DNA from: Dongshaea marina
GTDB taxonomy: Bacteria > Pseudomonadota > Gammaproteobacteria > Enterobacterales > Aeromonadaceae
Assembly (NCBI RefSeq): GCF_003072645.1
Contig: NZ_CP028897.1
Span: 2,307,658 to 2,371,657, forward strand
Length of the DNA stretch: 64,000 bases
Reading direction: 5' to 3'
The notes under the pieces: generated by a model
The model's database searches: none
What the model was told of the DNA's origin: nothing
What the model saw: the letters and a program-made list of their open reading frames with translations, nothing else
Part shown: positions 41,657-51,112 of the stretch, in pieces
Layout: every line of letters begins with the position of its first letter
Numbering within the stretch: the first letter of the stretch is position 1
Made by a program: the position numbers and the translations under genes

Positions 41657-42297
41657 TGCGTTATAAGCTGGTTATTTTTGATTGGGATGGCACCCTGATG
41701 GATTCGCTGGAGCGGATCGTTTCTTCGATGCGTCATGCTGCAAAGAAAACCGGTTTACCCCTGCCTCAGCCCGCAGCGGTTCGCGATATCATAGGGCTCA
41801 GCTTTGAGTCCGCACTGCCTAAACTATTTGGTGATGACTGGCAGTTACATGCCCCCGATTTTATCGAACACTATCGATCCTTCTATCAGGAGATTGATGA
41901 GACGCCATCTCCTCTCTATCCGGGTGCTGATTTGGTGGTGCAGGGGCTTTATCAGCAGGGATACCAGCTTGCAATCTCAACGGGGAAAGGACACAGGGGG
42001 TTGAGCCGGGTCCTGAAATCCTCAGGGCTTGAACATTACTTTCATGCTACCCGGGGAGCTGATCAGGCACGCTCAAAACCCGACCCCCTGATGCTTGAGC
42101 AGATCTTGCAGGAGCTTGATCTGACTGTAAGTGATGCCGTCATGGTCGGGGATTCCCGATATGATATGGCAATGGCTGAGGCGATCGGTATGGACAGGAT
42201 CGCGGTTACCTATGGGGTCCATGGTCCCGAGGAGCTGGATTCTCATCAGCCTGTCGCCTATCTCAATGATATCAGGGAGTTACCTGGCTATCTGTAG
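41656..42297 (+). CDS. HAD-superfamily (subfamily IA) phosphatase
   Basis: A 213-residue phosphatase of the phosphoglycolate-phosphatase-like type. Motifs: DWDGTLMDS (nucleophile Asp), STGKG (motif II), KPDP (motif III), GDSRYDMAMA (motif IV). Overlaps rluC by one base. In other gammaproteobacteria an HAD protein is often linked to rluC. Substrate unknown. Confidence 0.85.
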   Translation: MRYKLVIFDWDGTLMDSLERIVSSMRHAAKKTGLPLPQPAAVRDIIGLSFESALPKLFGDDWQLHAPDFIEHYRSFYQEIDETPSPLYPGADLVVQGLYQQGYQLAISTGKGHRGLSRVLKSSGLEHYFHATRGADQARSKPDPLMLEQILQELDLTVSDAVMVGDSRYDMAMAEAIGMDRIAVTYGVHGPEELDSHQPVAYLNDIRELPGYL

Positions 42298-42472
42298 GGT
42301 GGTAGTGCTTGTTCACCTTACATAAACCTTCTTGTGGCCTTTTAGTTTTTTAGTGATGGAGCAAGCTTGCCCGGTGTTACCAAAGTTGCAACGATAGGGA
42401 GCTGATCCGTCTGTTTATGGTATACTGCTCACCCTTTGAACAATTATCTGTTTTTCCCCGTAAAGGGTCAGC

Positions 42473-42892
42473 TTATCTGATGGGCTTGAGCTCCAAACGC
42501 AACCACTCAAGTGCTGCGCTCTCGCAGGTGAAATACTCTATTTTGCGCTGGGACTCTTTAACTTTCTCCCCGTAGTGGCTCACGATCGCTTTCTGTATGT
42601 TAGTGCTTGGCAAGAAGGCTTCGCGGTATAAACCGATTTTTACCAGCTCCTGCACGGTCCAGTCAAAATACTCAGTGACATCAGGAGTGCATAGCTCCCA
42701 TTTGCGGGCATCACTCAGCATCCCCCATCGAGAGCCCTCCAAATGCTCTTTATGAATATCACACTGCTTATTAAACCACTGTGTTGCTGCTTCAAGGTTC
42801 CACGAACCAAAACCTCGTCCGATAATAATCCCCTCAGAAATATAGGACAGGTCAAATTCATAGGTCCCGTGCGCATTTTTTTGGTAGTCCAT
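42473..42892 (-). CDS. Small STAS/SpoIIAA-like protein of unknown function
   Basis: A 139-residue protein, with no signal peptide or membrane segment. The pattern of a beta-alpha SpoIIAA-like fold is suggested by SWNLEAATQWFNKQC, MLSDARKWELCTPDVTEYFDWTVQELVKIGLY and FTCESAALEWLRLE. Proteins of this kind occur near chemotaxis or stress genes, but none lies here. I do not recognise it. It is convergent with the HAD gene and starts the accessory block before the solute-binding protein. Confidence 0.6.
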   Translation of the reverse strand: MDYQKNAHGTYEFDLSYISEGIIIGRGFGSWNLEAATQWFNKQCDIHKEHLEGSRWGMLSDARKWELCTPDVTEYFDWTVQELVKIGLYREAFLPSTNIQKAIVSHYGEKVKESQRKIEYFTCESAALEWLRLELKPIR

Positions 42893-43072
42893 AATCAGCC
42901 CCTGTTAGCAAACAATGAACAGTTGAAATCACTTTTATCTATTCAAAGTTAATCAGATGTCACGACCAATGCAAAACCGCTGGGCTGCAATCGAATAGCT
43001 ACCTGACAAGTTTCCTCTTGGTGAGGACCCCTCAGCTTTCGTCTAAACTTACAGCAACACAGGCTAGAGGGC

Positions 43073-43849
43073 ATGATCTTGAGTCAACTGCTGCGATTAT
43101 TCATCCTACTGCTCCTGGTCGGAGCGCCGTTAACTTATGCAAAACCTGTTGTGAAGGCTTGCGGCCACCATGACTATGCTCCCTGGAATTGGCGAGTCGG
43201 TGATCAGATTGTCGGTGCCTGTGCCGAGGTAACTAAGACGCTTTTTGAAAAACTCGGAGTCACGGTCGATTTGAGTTACCAGGGGAACTGGCAGCAGTGT
43301 CAGAGCAAAATCAAAACCGGAGAGGTTGATGTAAACATCTGCTCTTTTATTAACAGTGAACGCCAGCAATACTCTCGCTTTATTCAGACTCCGATGGGTT
43401 ACAACGAGAATGCAGCCTTTGTAAATCAGAAGGTCCCCTTCAAATTTTCCAGATGGAGTGATTTTGATGGTCATACGGTCGGTATGGTGCAGGGAGTTAG
43501 TATTGGGCAGAAGTTTGATGATTTTCTAAGACAACACACCAAGGTTGTACGGGTGACAGATTACCGTAAGGCATTTGAGTTTCTGGCGGCCAAGCGTGTC
43601 GACTTTGTGCCGGTTGGGCGGTACAGCGGTTATGCGATGATCAAGGCTTTTAAGCTTGAAAAACAGCTTACCGATCTTCCCAAGTCAATCCTGACCGGCA
43701 AGCTTTATATCTCTATGTCTAACAAATCAAAATATTTGCATCTGCTTCCTGAGGTAGAAAAGCAGATCCAGAAACCCGGCTATTACCCCTGGCTTTCTGA
43801 GCTGCTGCAAAAGTATGCTGACGAGTATGGGGATCAGTTTGCGGAGTAG
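43073..43849 (+). CDS. Periplasmic family-3 solute-binding protein
   Basis: A 258-residue exported protein with signal peptide (LLRLFILLLLVGAPLTYA). It has the SBP_bac_3 fold: KACGHHDYAPWNW, GACAEVTKTLFEKLG, DVNICSFINSERQQYSRF, GHTVGMVQGVSIGQKFDD and FVPVGRYSGYAM. Family members bind amino acids or act as sensory ectodomains. No permease or ATPase gene adjoins, so it may be a free-standing sensor or a partner of a remote transporter. Start ATG 43073. Confidence 0.75.
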   Translation: MILSQLLRLFILLLLVGAPLTYAKPVVKACGHHDYAPWNWRVGDQIVGACAEVTKTLFEKLGVTVDLSYQGNWQQCQSKIKTGEVDVNICSFINSERQQYSRFIQTPMGYNENAAFVNQKVPFKFSRWSDFDGHTVGMVQGVSIGQKFDDFLRQHTKVVRVTDYRKAFEFLAAKRVDFVPVGRYSGYAMIKAFKLEKQLTDLPKSILTGKLYISMSNKSKYLHLLPEVEKQIQKPGYYPWLSELLQKYADEYGDQFAE

Positions 43850-43926
43850 TCCCAAAAACTTAGCCGGCGTATTCAAGATCAAGGGCTGGCTCATTTCTTT
43901 GAGGCTTACATCATTCATCAGTTGGT

Positions 43927-46173
43927 TTAGCTGGTCGGACATTCACTGATCTCTGTGGTGGTGTTGCCTGCGTCATCCTGGGTTGTATTGATACAGGTTC
44001 CCTGGTCTTTCTTTTGAGTATTTTGCTTGTCATTGCTTTTAGATAAAACCGATCTTTTTTCCCGGTTTTGTACGATCAGCTTATCTTGTGAATACAGCTC
44101 AAAACTTGGGTCCACAGGGGGAGGCTCGATGCCAAGATCAATGTAGGGATCGATAAATTGCTCTAATCCGCCACTGTTGGAGTTAAGATTACTGCGATCG
44201 GGGGCTCGCACGATAAGCCGCTTTGCAGTGATATTCGATGAGATATAGCTGATCCCTGTGAAATTACTGTAGGTGAGACCTTCTCCGTCTCTGAGCTCGA
44301 AGAGAACGGTCCCCTCACCGGCATCGATTATAGTGGCGACCGAGATCAAGGCGGGATAGGGGCTACGTTCTTCATCAATAACTCCGCTTGCTAACCTGTC
44401 ATTTGCGATCAGTGTGAGATCACCACCATCCGTGATAATTTCACCGGTTATGAGCTGAATGGCATTACCCGATTGAAATGTTAGTGAAGCTTTTACTGGA
44501 TTCGGGTTATTTACAACAATGTTGCCAGTGAAGCCTATATAGTCGCTGGCTTGTAGAGTAACAGAGACCCCCTGGTTCAGCAGGTTTTGAATATCGAGAT
44601 CCAGGATGCTGATTGACTGGTTACCCGGGTCATCTTGGTAACTGTAGTGTCCCGATGAGGGAAAAAGGATATCACTGGGGAATGCACTAATATCGATGGT
44701 TTCGGGATCCAGCAGCAGGGTCCCACCTGAACCCGGAGTTACGCGACTTAACCCAGCATCAAGCAATTTGTTGGCCGAGGATATTTCAACAAAGCCTCCT
44801 TTCATGCCTTGAGTATCAATGGATCCGAGCTGGGTCGTGTGTTGATCGGACCAGATCACCACGGCGCCACCGGAACCCGCAGATGCGGATGCATCGATTC
44901 GGCTTGCATCATTGATGAAGGTGTTGCTGGCATTTTTTAGGGCGGGCCTATCTGCAAACTGGCTTCGAAACTCAGAGTGGCGATCATTAGCAGGTGCTGG
45001 CTTTCCACCCTGAAAACTGCCACCGATCCGGATCTTACCACCTTGGGTGTGACCGGAAGCATTCAGGGTTGAACTCAGTAAACTTACAGAGTCAGCGCTA
45101 AGGTCTATCTCACCGCCTTGTGCTCTGTCACCCTTAGCCTGGTAGTTGGCTGAAGTCCGAAGCTCTTGGGTTGCATCTACCCGGATACTCCCACCACTGG
45201 CACCATCTGCATTGAGGGTGCCGCCCATGGCTACAGACTGCCCATGAACAGAGATATTTCCTCCACTGGTTTCTCGTACTCCAGCGACATCCAGAGTGCC
45301 ACCATTACTGATGTTGCCGCCTTCAAGGATTATTCTGCCATCTTGGAGGCTCAGACTGTGGGCCTGGATGATTCCTGAGTTATTAACAGCTCCCGTCATC
45401 AGCTCACGGGTAGTATCAGTGCTGAGCATAACGAAGCCACCTTCAGCCTGAATTAACCCTTTATTGTCAATAAGGGTATTGAGCCTTGCTTTGTCTACTT
45501 TTAGTTTGGCCAAACCATCTCCATAAAAATCCAGAGTGAGAGCGTCAGCAGCGCCAAGCAAAATACTGTTTTGATCTGCCCTTAGCTGACCCTCGTTACG
45601 GACAATCGGGGAGAGCAGGGCGATATGGCCTGATTTAGCTGTGATCGTTCCCTGGTTGAGTAGCTCGGCAGAAGGGTTGGTTGCTTTGAATTGATAACGC
45701 CCCTCTAAAAAAGCCTGATCACTAATATTGAGAGTTGAAGCGGTGATGGCACCTACATTGACCTGGCTGTGTGGACCAAACAGGATCCCGGAGGGGTTTA
45801 TTAGCATGACATGACCATTGGCATTCAGTCGCCCGAGTATTTGAGAGGGGCTTTGCCCTGTCACCCGGTTGAGAGCGACGCTGCCTGAGCCTGGCTGCTT
45901 AAAGGTGACCGAGGCATCCTGACCGATATTAAAGCTCTGCCAATTGGTGATAAGCTTATCGCTGTGCTGATGGATGGCCATGGCAGATCCCTGTTGAGTG
46001 ATCTGGGCAGAGCCAAATTTTACATCCGAGCCTGAGGGCAGAGCAGGGGATGCTGCTGAGGAAGTAGCAAACGCTATATTTAGGATCACAAAGAGGTAAG
46101 CCACCACCCTTCGGCGTGGTATAGCGATTGTGGTACAAGTATGAAGGTCACCATTCATAGCACGACCACACAT
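43927..46173 (-). CDS. Filamentous-haemagglutinin-type exoprotein (TpsA-like), paralogue A
   Basis: A 748-residue protein. It has a signal peptide (VVAYLFVILNIAFATSSA), a TPS secretion domain (residues about 45-260: ITNWQSFNIGQDASVTFKQ, NRVTGQSPSQILGRLNANG, LINPSGILFGPHSQVNVGAI), then beta-helix-like repeats (GGNISNGGTLDVAG, GGEIDLSADSVSLL) and a tail with FIDPYIDLGIEPP and TTTEISECPTS. TPS proteins are secreted by a partner TpsB barrel, which is not found here. It is shorter than most FHA proteins. It lies downstream of paralogue B on the same strand, 106 bp away. Confidence 0.85.
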   Translation of the reverse strand: MCGRAMNGDLHTCTTIAIPRRRVVAYLFVILNIAFATSSAASPALPSGSDVKFGSAQITQQGSAMAIHQHSDKLITNWQSFNIGQDASVTFKQPGSGSVALNRVTGQSPSQILGRLNANGHVMLINPSGILFGPHSQVNVGAITASTLNISDQAFLEGRYQFKATNPSAELLNQGTITAKSGHIALLSPIVRNEGQLRADQNSILLGAADALTLDFYGDGLAKLKVDKARLNTLIDNKGLIQAEGGFVMLSTDTTRELMTGAVNNSGIIQAHSLSLQDGRIILEGGNISNGGTLDVAGVRETSGGNISVHGQSVAMGGTLNADGASGGSIRVDATQELRTSANYQAKGDRAQGGEIDLSADSVSLLSSTLNASGHTQGGKIRIGGSFQGGKPAPANDRHSEFRSQFADRPALKNASNTFINDASRIDASASAGSGGAVVIWSDQHTTQLGSIDTQGMKGGFVEISSANKLLDAGLSRVTPGSGGTLLLDPETIDISAFPSDILFPSSGHYSYQDDPGNQSISILDLDIQNLLNQGVSVTLQASDYIGFTGNIVVNNPNPVKASLTFQSGNAIQLITGEIITDGGDLTLIANDRLASGVIDEERSPYPALISVATIIDAGEGTVLFELRDGEGLTYSNFTGISYISSNITAKRLIVRAPDRSNLNSNSGGLEQFIDPYIDLGIEPPPVDPSFELYSQDKLIVQNREKRSVLSKSNDKQNTQKKDQGTCINTTQDDAGNTTTEISECPTS

Positions 46174-46279
46174 TTACCTTGGGAGGAGCCTGTTGGTGTC
46201 ACAGTATCTCTTATGAACTACAGCTACACCTTTAATTTAAGCAGATCCGGTTTAAGTTACCGAGCTTATAGGGTTTGAT

Positions 46280-48550
46280 TTAGCTCGTTGGGCACGCACC
46301 GATCTCGGTAGTGGTATTTCCGGTATTATCCTCTTTGGTGCGGATGCATGTTTCATCTTTCTTTTGTCTTTTAGCTTCTGTTGATTTGCTTACACGGATA
46401 CTTTCAAACGAGTCTTCGTTGTGGTGTTTGAGGAGATACTCGTTTTGAGAGTGCTGCTCAAAATTGAGGTCTATATGAGGAGGCTCAATCCCTAAATCGA
46501 TATAGGGATCGATAAATGTATCAGGTACATCTGGCTCTTGCTCATCTGGCGGAGTTATTACTGTAATCGAATTTGCGATGATACTTTGTCTATCAATGAT
46601 TATGCTGCCGAAATCATTAGAGCTAAGGCCTTCCCCAGTACGGAGTTCAAAATATACGTTACCAGTTCCAGCATTGAGTGTTACGAAGCCTCCTTCCATT
46701 AAAATGATTGCCGTAAGGTGAGACTCCTTATCTGAGTCGATCACGCCACTGGTTGCATGATCGTTTGCAATAAAAGTGAGATCTCCATTATCTGAGTTGA
46801 TGCTCGCATCTATGATAATTCCGCCACCTGAATGCAGAGATAAGTTGCCCCCATCTCCATAGGGGTTATCTACATTGATGGGAGCATTCACTGTGATATT
46901 GTTACTGGCTTGTAGAATCACATCGGAGCCGCTGGCAAGCAGGGTCTGCAGCTCAATATTGTCTATCTTGCTATTCTGGCCTGAGTCTTCCGCATAACCG
47001 TATAACCCTGATTGTGGATTTGCGTTGTTACTGTTAGGAAAAAGACCGATCTCTATCTCTTTAGGATCCAATAGTAATGTCCCGCTGGGGCCAGGCATGA
47101 GCCGACTGAATTCTACATGTTGTAACTCTCTGGCAGAGGATATCTCGATAAAGCCTCCTTTCATGCCCTGAGTATCAATCGACCCCAGTTGAGTTGTTCG
47201 TTGATTAGACCAGATCACTACAGCACCACCCGAGCCATTAGATGCGGATGCATCGATTCGGCTTTCATCATTGATGAAGGTGTTGCTGGCATTTTGCAGG
47301 GGTGGGCTATCGGAAAATAACGCGCGAAACTCAGGGTGAAGATCATTGGCAGGTACAGGCTTTCCACCCTGAAAACTGCCGCCGATCCGGATCTTACCGC
47401 CTTGGGTGTGACCGGAAGCATCCAGGGTTGAATTCAGTAAACTTACAGAATCAGCGCTGAGGTCTATCTCACCGCCTTGTGCTCTGTCACCCTTAGCCTG
47501 GTAGTTGGCTGAAGTCCGAAGCTCTTGGGTTGCATCTACCCGGATACTTCCACCGCTGGCTCCATAGGCACTGAGGGTGCCGCCTGTGGTTACAGACTGC
47601 CCATGAACAGAGATATTTCCTCCACTTGACCCAACTGCTCCTGCGACATTCAGAGTGCCACTGTTACTGATATTGCCGCCTTCAAGGATTATTCTGCCAT
47701 CTTGGAGGCTCAGGCTGCGAGCCTGGATGATTCCTGAGTTATTGACAGCTCCGGTCATCAGCTCACGGGTTGTATCAGTGCTGAGCATAACCAAGCCACC
47801 ATCGGCGCTGATGACTCCTCGATTTTCAATCAGGCTATCAAGTTTTGCCTTGTCTACTTTTAGTTTGGCTAAGCCATCCCCATAAAAATCCAGGGTGAGA
47901 GCGTCAGCAGCGCCAAGCAAAATACTGTTTTGATCTGCCCTTAGTTGACCCTCGTTACGCACAATCGGGGAGAGCAGGGCGATATGGCCTGAGTGAGCGG
48001 TGATTACTCCCTGGTTGAGTAGCTCGGCAGAGGGATTGGTTGTTTTGAATTGATAACGCCCCTCTAAAAAAGCCTGATCACTAATATTGAGAGCTGAGGC
48101 GGTGATGGCACCTACATTGACCTGGCTGTGTGGACCAAACAGGATCCCGGAGGGGTTTATTAGCATGACATGACCATTGGCATTCAGTCGCCCGAGTATT
48201 TGAGAGGGGCTTTGCCCTGTCACCCGGTTGAGAGCAACGCTGCCTGAGCCTGGCTGTTTAAAGGTGACCGAGGCATCCTGACCGATACTAAAGCTCTGCC
48301 AATTAGTGATGAGCTTATCGCTGTGCTGATGGATGGTCATGGCTGACTCTTGTTGACCGATCTGAACCGTCCCCTGGATGACCTGAGGTTGTGCCGGAAG
48401 AGTCGTGGTCGGGACGGATGATGCAAGGGCGGATGCCGGGAAGAGGCACAATAGCAATACTAGTATTAAATTGCAGAAAGGCCTGGCAGAGCCTTCATCA
48501 GGAGTGAGGCTCTGAGGGAGATAAATTTGAAGATGACCATTGCGCCCCAT
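46280..48550 (-). CDS. Filamentous-haemagglutinin-type exoprotein (TpsA-like), paralogue B
   Basis: A 756-residue paralogue of the preceding protein. The TPS domain (ITNWQSFSIGQDASVTFKQ and on) and the region to about residue 470 are nearly identical to paralogue A, also at the DNA level over about 200 bases (48100-48310 against 45750-45960). The next 200 residues diverge, then the tail is again shared (FIDPYIDLGIEPPHID, TTTEIGACPTS). N-terminal signal region LILVLLLCLFPASALA. Probably transcribed first of the pair. The pattern fits duplication followed by diversification of the surface-exposed middle. Confidence 0.85.
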   Translation of the reverse strand: MGRNGHLQIYLPQSLTPDEGSARPFCNLILVLLLCLFPASALASSVPTTTLPAQPQVIQGTVQIGQQESAMTIHQHSDKLITNWQSFSIGQDASVTFKQPGSGSVALNRVTGQSPSQILGRLNANGHVMLINPSGILFGPHSQVNVGAITASALNISDQAFLEGRYQFKTTNPSAELLNQGVITAHSGHIALLSPIVRNEGQLRADQNSILLGAADALTLDFYGDGLAKLKVDKAKLDSLIENRGVISADGGLVMLSTDTTRELMTGAVNNSGIIQARSLSLQDGRIILEGGNISNSGTLNVAGAVGSSGGNISVHGQSVTTGGTLSAYGASGGSIRVDATQELRTSANYQAKGDRAQGGEIDLSADSVSLLNSTLDASGHTQGGKIRIGGSFQGGKPVPANDLHPEFRALFSDSPPLQNASNTFINDESRIDASASNGSGGAVVIWSNQRTTQLGSIDTQGMKGGFIEISSARELQHVEFSRLMPGPSGTLLLDPKEIEIGLFPNSNNANPQSGLYGYAEDSGQNSKIDNIELQTLLASGSDVILQASNNITVNAPINVDNPYGDGGNLSLHSGGGIIIDASINSDNGDLTFIANDHATSGVIDSDKESHLTAIILMEGGFVTLNAGTGNVYFELRTGEGLSSNDFGSIIIDRQSIIANSITVITPPDEQEPDVPDTFIDPYIDLGIEPPHIDLNFEQHSQNEYLLKHHNEDSFESIRVSKSTEAKRQKKDETCIRTKEDNTGNTTTEIGACPTS

Positions 48551-48634
48551 AACCAGCCTTTATTTTGACACCTTTGTTAATTACAGCATAAAAAGAGCCA
48601 GTTTATGGGGGATGAGGTATTTAGCTTCAGCCGT

Positions 48635-49231
48635 TTACAGTCTGCTGGTGGAAAGCAGAGGATCAAGGCCTTCCTTTTCTAAGAGTTCTCGCAGTGCAAT
48701 GAGCGGCAGGCCGGTGAGGGCATTAGGATCACGACCCTCCATGGCATCAAACAGCAGGATCCCTGCCGCCTCATTTTTAAAGCTTCCGGCACAATCGAAA
48801 GGCTGATCCAGATCCAGATAAGCCTCTATCTGAGCCAAGCTGAGCTCTCTGAAATGAACCTTAAAGGGTTCGACATGGGAGTGCAGCTTTTTTGTGTTGC
48901 TATTATAGAGGGCGATGCCGGTCAGAAATGTCACTGCCCGGCCGCTGGCCAGTCGCAGTTGCTCAATCGCTTTATCTCGTGTGTGAGGTTTTCCCAGGAT
49001 CTCGTTATCAATAGAGCAGACCTGATCACTGCCGATAATCAGTGCATTCGGATATTGCTCGCCAAGCGCTATGGCTTTAGCGATGGCCAGGCGCTCAACC
49101 AGAGCTGTAGCATCTTCTCCCGGTAACTCGGTTTCATCGATATTGGGGGCAACGGTAACAAAGGGCAGGTTTAATCTCTGCAGCAGGGATTTACGGTAAG
49201 GAGAGGTTGAAGCGAGGATGATTTGGTTCAT
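48635..49231 (-). CDS. maf: Maf-like nucleotide pyrophosphatase (YceF)
   Basis: A 198-residue house-cleaning nucleoside-triphosphate pyrophosphatase, in YceF of Escherichia specific for m7GTP. Family blocks: ASTSPYRKSLLQRL, ETELPGEDA, IIGSDQVCSID, GKPHTRDKAIEQL, GRDPNALTGLPL. Divergent from yceD; the same order as in Escherichia, but not next to rluC because of the accessory block. Confidence 0.93.
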   Translation of the reverse strand: MNQIILASTSPYRKSLLQRLNLPFVTVAPNIDETELPGEDATALVERLAIAKAIALGEQYPNALIIGSDQVCSIDNEILGKPHTRDKAIEQLRLASGRAVTFLTGIALYNSNTKKLHSHVEPFKVHFRELSLAQIEAYLDLDQPFDCAGSFKNEAAGILLFDAMEGRDPNALTGLPLIALRELLEKEGLDPLLSTSRL

Positions 49232-49355
49232 GCTGATCCTATTTAGAGCAAAGTGATGAAATTTTAAGTGAAATAGCCAGTTGAGGCGATATTTTTATGG
49301 GGAGAGACAGTTTTCTTTTGACTATCTTCGGCATCATAGATATCATGCGCGCCCT

Positions 49356-49877
49356 ATGCAAAAGCTGAAATTGCCGAATAAAATTAACCCGTCCCGCTGC
49401 GCTTCCCGAGAAGCAGTCTATGAGGCTGTGATCGAAAAAGAGCAGTTGGAACGGCTTGATGCTTCGTCACAGGGCATCCAAAGTGATGTCTCTGTGAAGC
49501 TGACCTTTGAAGTGGGGCAATCGCGACGCCCCTTGATCCGGGTTGATGCGAATACCCAGGTCATGCTTCAATGTCAGCGCTGTGGTGGTTCCTTCAGTCA
49601 TCCAATTGAAATTGCTGATGGCTGTTACCAGGTGGTTCGCGACTTGTCGCAAGAGCTGCCCGAAGGATATGAACCGGTTGAAACAGATGAGGATGGTGAG
49701 CTGGATATTTTCCAGTTGATCGAGGATGAACTCATTCTTTTGCTGCCGCTGTCTCCGATGCATGATGATGCCGACTGCCCGATGGCTGATGCGTCTATGA
49801 GTTGGGGAGAGATAGCAGAAGAGGAGGAGCGACCCAATCCATTTTCTGTTTTAGAACGATTGAAACGTAATAACTGA
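49356..49877 (+). CDS. yceD: YceD, DUF177 protein linked to 23S rRNA accumulation
   Basis: A 173-residue conserved protein of unknown mechanism; orthologues in plants and bacteria are needed for normal 23S rRNA. It has the CxRC motif (QCQRCGG) with a further Cys and the C-terminal [11 protein letters not shown]. The start at ATG 49356 gives [14 protein letters not shown] as in Escherichia; upstream in-frame codons are unrelated. It is followed by rpmF. Confidence 0.93.
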   Translation: MQKLKLPNKINPSRCASREAVYEAVIEKEQLERLDASSQGIQSDVSVKLTFEVGQSRRPLIRVDANTQVMLQCQRCGGSFSHPIEIADGCYQVVRDLSQELPEGYEPVETDEDGELDIFQLIEDELILLLPLSPMHDDADCPMADASMSWGEIAEEEERPNPFSVLERLKRNN

Positions 49878-49897
49878 TCTTAGGAGAGTTAGGGGCA

Positions 49898-50071
49898 ATG
49901 GCCGTACAACAGAATCGTAAAACACGTTCCAAGCGTGGCATGCGTCGTTCTCATGATGCACTGAGCGCACCAGCTGCGCTATCAGTTGACCAGACTTCTG
50001 GTGAGCTGCACCGTCGTCACCATGTGACAGCTGACGGCTTCTATCGCGGTAAAAAGGTTATCAGCAAGTAA
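49898..50071 (+). CDS. rpmF: 50S ribosomal protein L32
   Basis: A 57-residue protein, too short for most ORF lists. It begins [20 protein letters not shown] and ends [11 protein letters not shown], the L32 family pattern. TAGGAGAG upstream is a strong ribosome-binding site. It lies between yceD and plsX, the usual order. Confidence 0.97.
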   Translation: MAVQQNRKTRSKRGMRRSHDALSAPAALSVDQTSGELHRRHHVTADGFYRGKKVISK

Positions 50072-50080
50072 GGGCGACCT

Positions 50081-51106
50081 TTGGCTGATCTAACCATCGC
50101 GTTAGATGCAATGGGGGGCGACCATGGCCCTCGGATCACAGTGCCTGCCGTAAGGGAGGCGCTGTTTTCCTGTTCTGAGCTTCATATCATCCTTGTCGGC
50201 CCTCAGGCTGAACTACTCCCGTATCTCTCTCAGTGTGGTCTGGACCAACATCCCAGGATCTCTGTGCACCACTGTAGTGAAGTGGTTCCCATGGATGCCA
50301 AGCCTGCTGTAGCATTGCGTGCATTCAAAGATTCATCGATGCGCAGAGCCCTGGAGCTGGTCAGAGATAAATTGGCGGATGCCTGTGTGAGTGCAGGAAA
50401 TACGGGGGCGTTGATGGCGATGGCTAAGCATATTTTGCGGCCATTGTCCGGGGTTAATCGTCCGGCGCTGATTAAGCCACTGCCTCAGGTGGCAGGGCAA
50501 ACCTTTTTGCTGGATCTTGGGGCGAATGTGGATTGTGATGCAGGTACTCTGTTTCAGTTTGCGCTGATGGGGAGTGCCTTAGCCAATACGGCGGGGCTCC
50601 GACAACCAAAGATAGCCCTGTTAAACATAGGTGAAGAGGCTAACAAGGGCACGGAAGCGGTTCGCTCCTGTGCGAAACGCTTGAGCGCCTGCTCTCAGGT
50701 GAACTATGTTGGTTACCTGGAAGCCAGTGCCCTGTTTAGTGGCAAGGCGGATGTGGTAGTTTGTGATGGATTTGTTGGCAATGTGGCACTGAAGAGCTGT
50801 GAGGGCACGGCACGTTTCATGTTGCAGATGGGGTTGGCCAGGTCAAAAGGTGGGCTGTTTGATCGTCTTTTGAGCCGCTGGTGGAAAAAGCGTTTGATTT
50901 TGTCCTCAATGAGTCTGAACCCCGACCAGTATAATGGCGCAAGTCTGTTAGGATTGCGCGGCATTGTGGTGAAAAGTCATGGAAGTGCCGGACAAGAGGC
51001 CTTCAGTCATGCCATTCATCAGGCAGCTGCTGAAGTAAAGGGGCAGCTCACAACAAAAATAATGGACAGATTGAATACTGTCCTTCTCGACGACGGGCGC
51101 AGTTGA
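50081..51106 (+). CDS. plsX: PlsX, phosphate acyltransferase
   Basis: Converts acyl-ACP to acyl-phosphate for phospholipid synthesis. 341 residues with DAMGGDHGP near the N-terminus, GNTGALMAMAK, LDLGANVDCD, NIGEEANKG and a GIVVKSHGSA block. It starts with TTG at 50081, 9 bases after rpmF. First of the fab cluster. Confidence 0.95.
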   Translation: MADLTIALDAMGGDHGPRITVPAVREALFSCSELHIILVGPQAELLPYLSQCGLDQHPRISVHHCSEVVPMDAKPAVALRAFKDSSMRRALELVRDKLADACVSAGNTGALMAMAKHILRPLSGVNRPALIKPLPQVAGQTFLLDLGANVDCDAGTLFQFALMGSALANTAGLRQPKIALLNIGEEANKGTEAVRSCAKRLSACSQVNYVGYLEASALFSGKADVVVCDGFVGNVALKSCEGTARFMLQMGLARSKGGLFDRLLSRWWKKRLILSSMSLNPDQYNGASLLGLRGIVVKSHGSAGQEAFSHAIHQAAAEVKGQLTTKIMDRLNTVLLDDGRS

Positions 51107-51112
51107 TCATCT

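Noticed and set aside
43073-43849. Solute-binding gene as secretion partner of the exoproteins
   Set aside because: It has a type-2 binding fold with no beta-barrel or POTRA features and is on the opposite strand.
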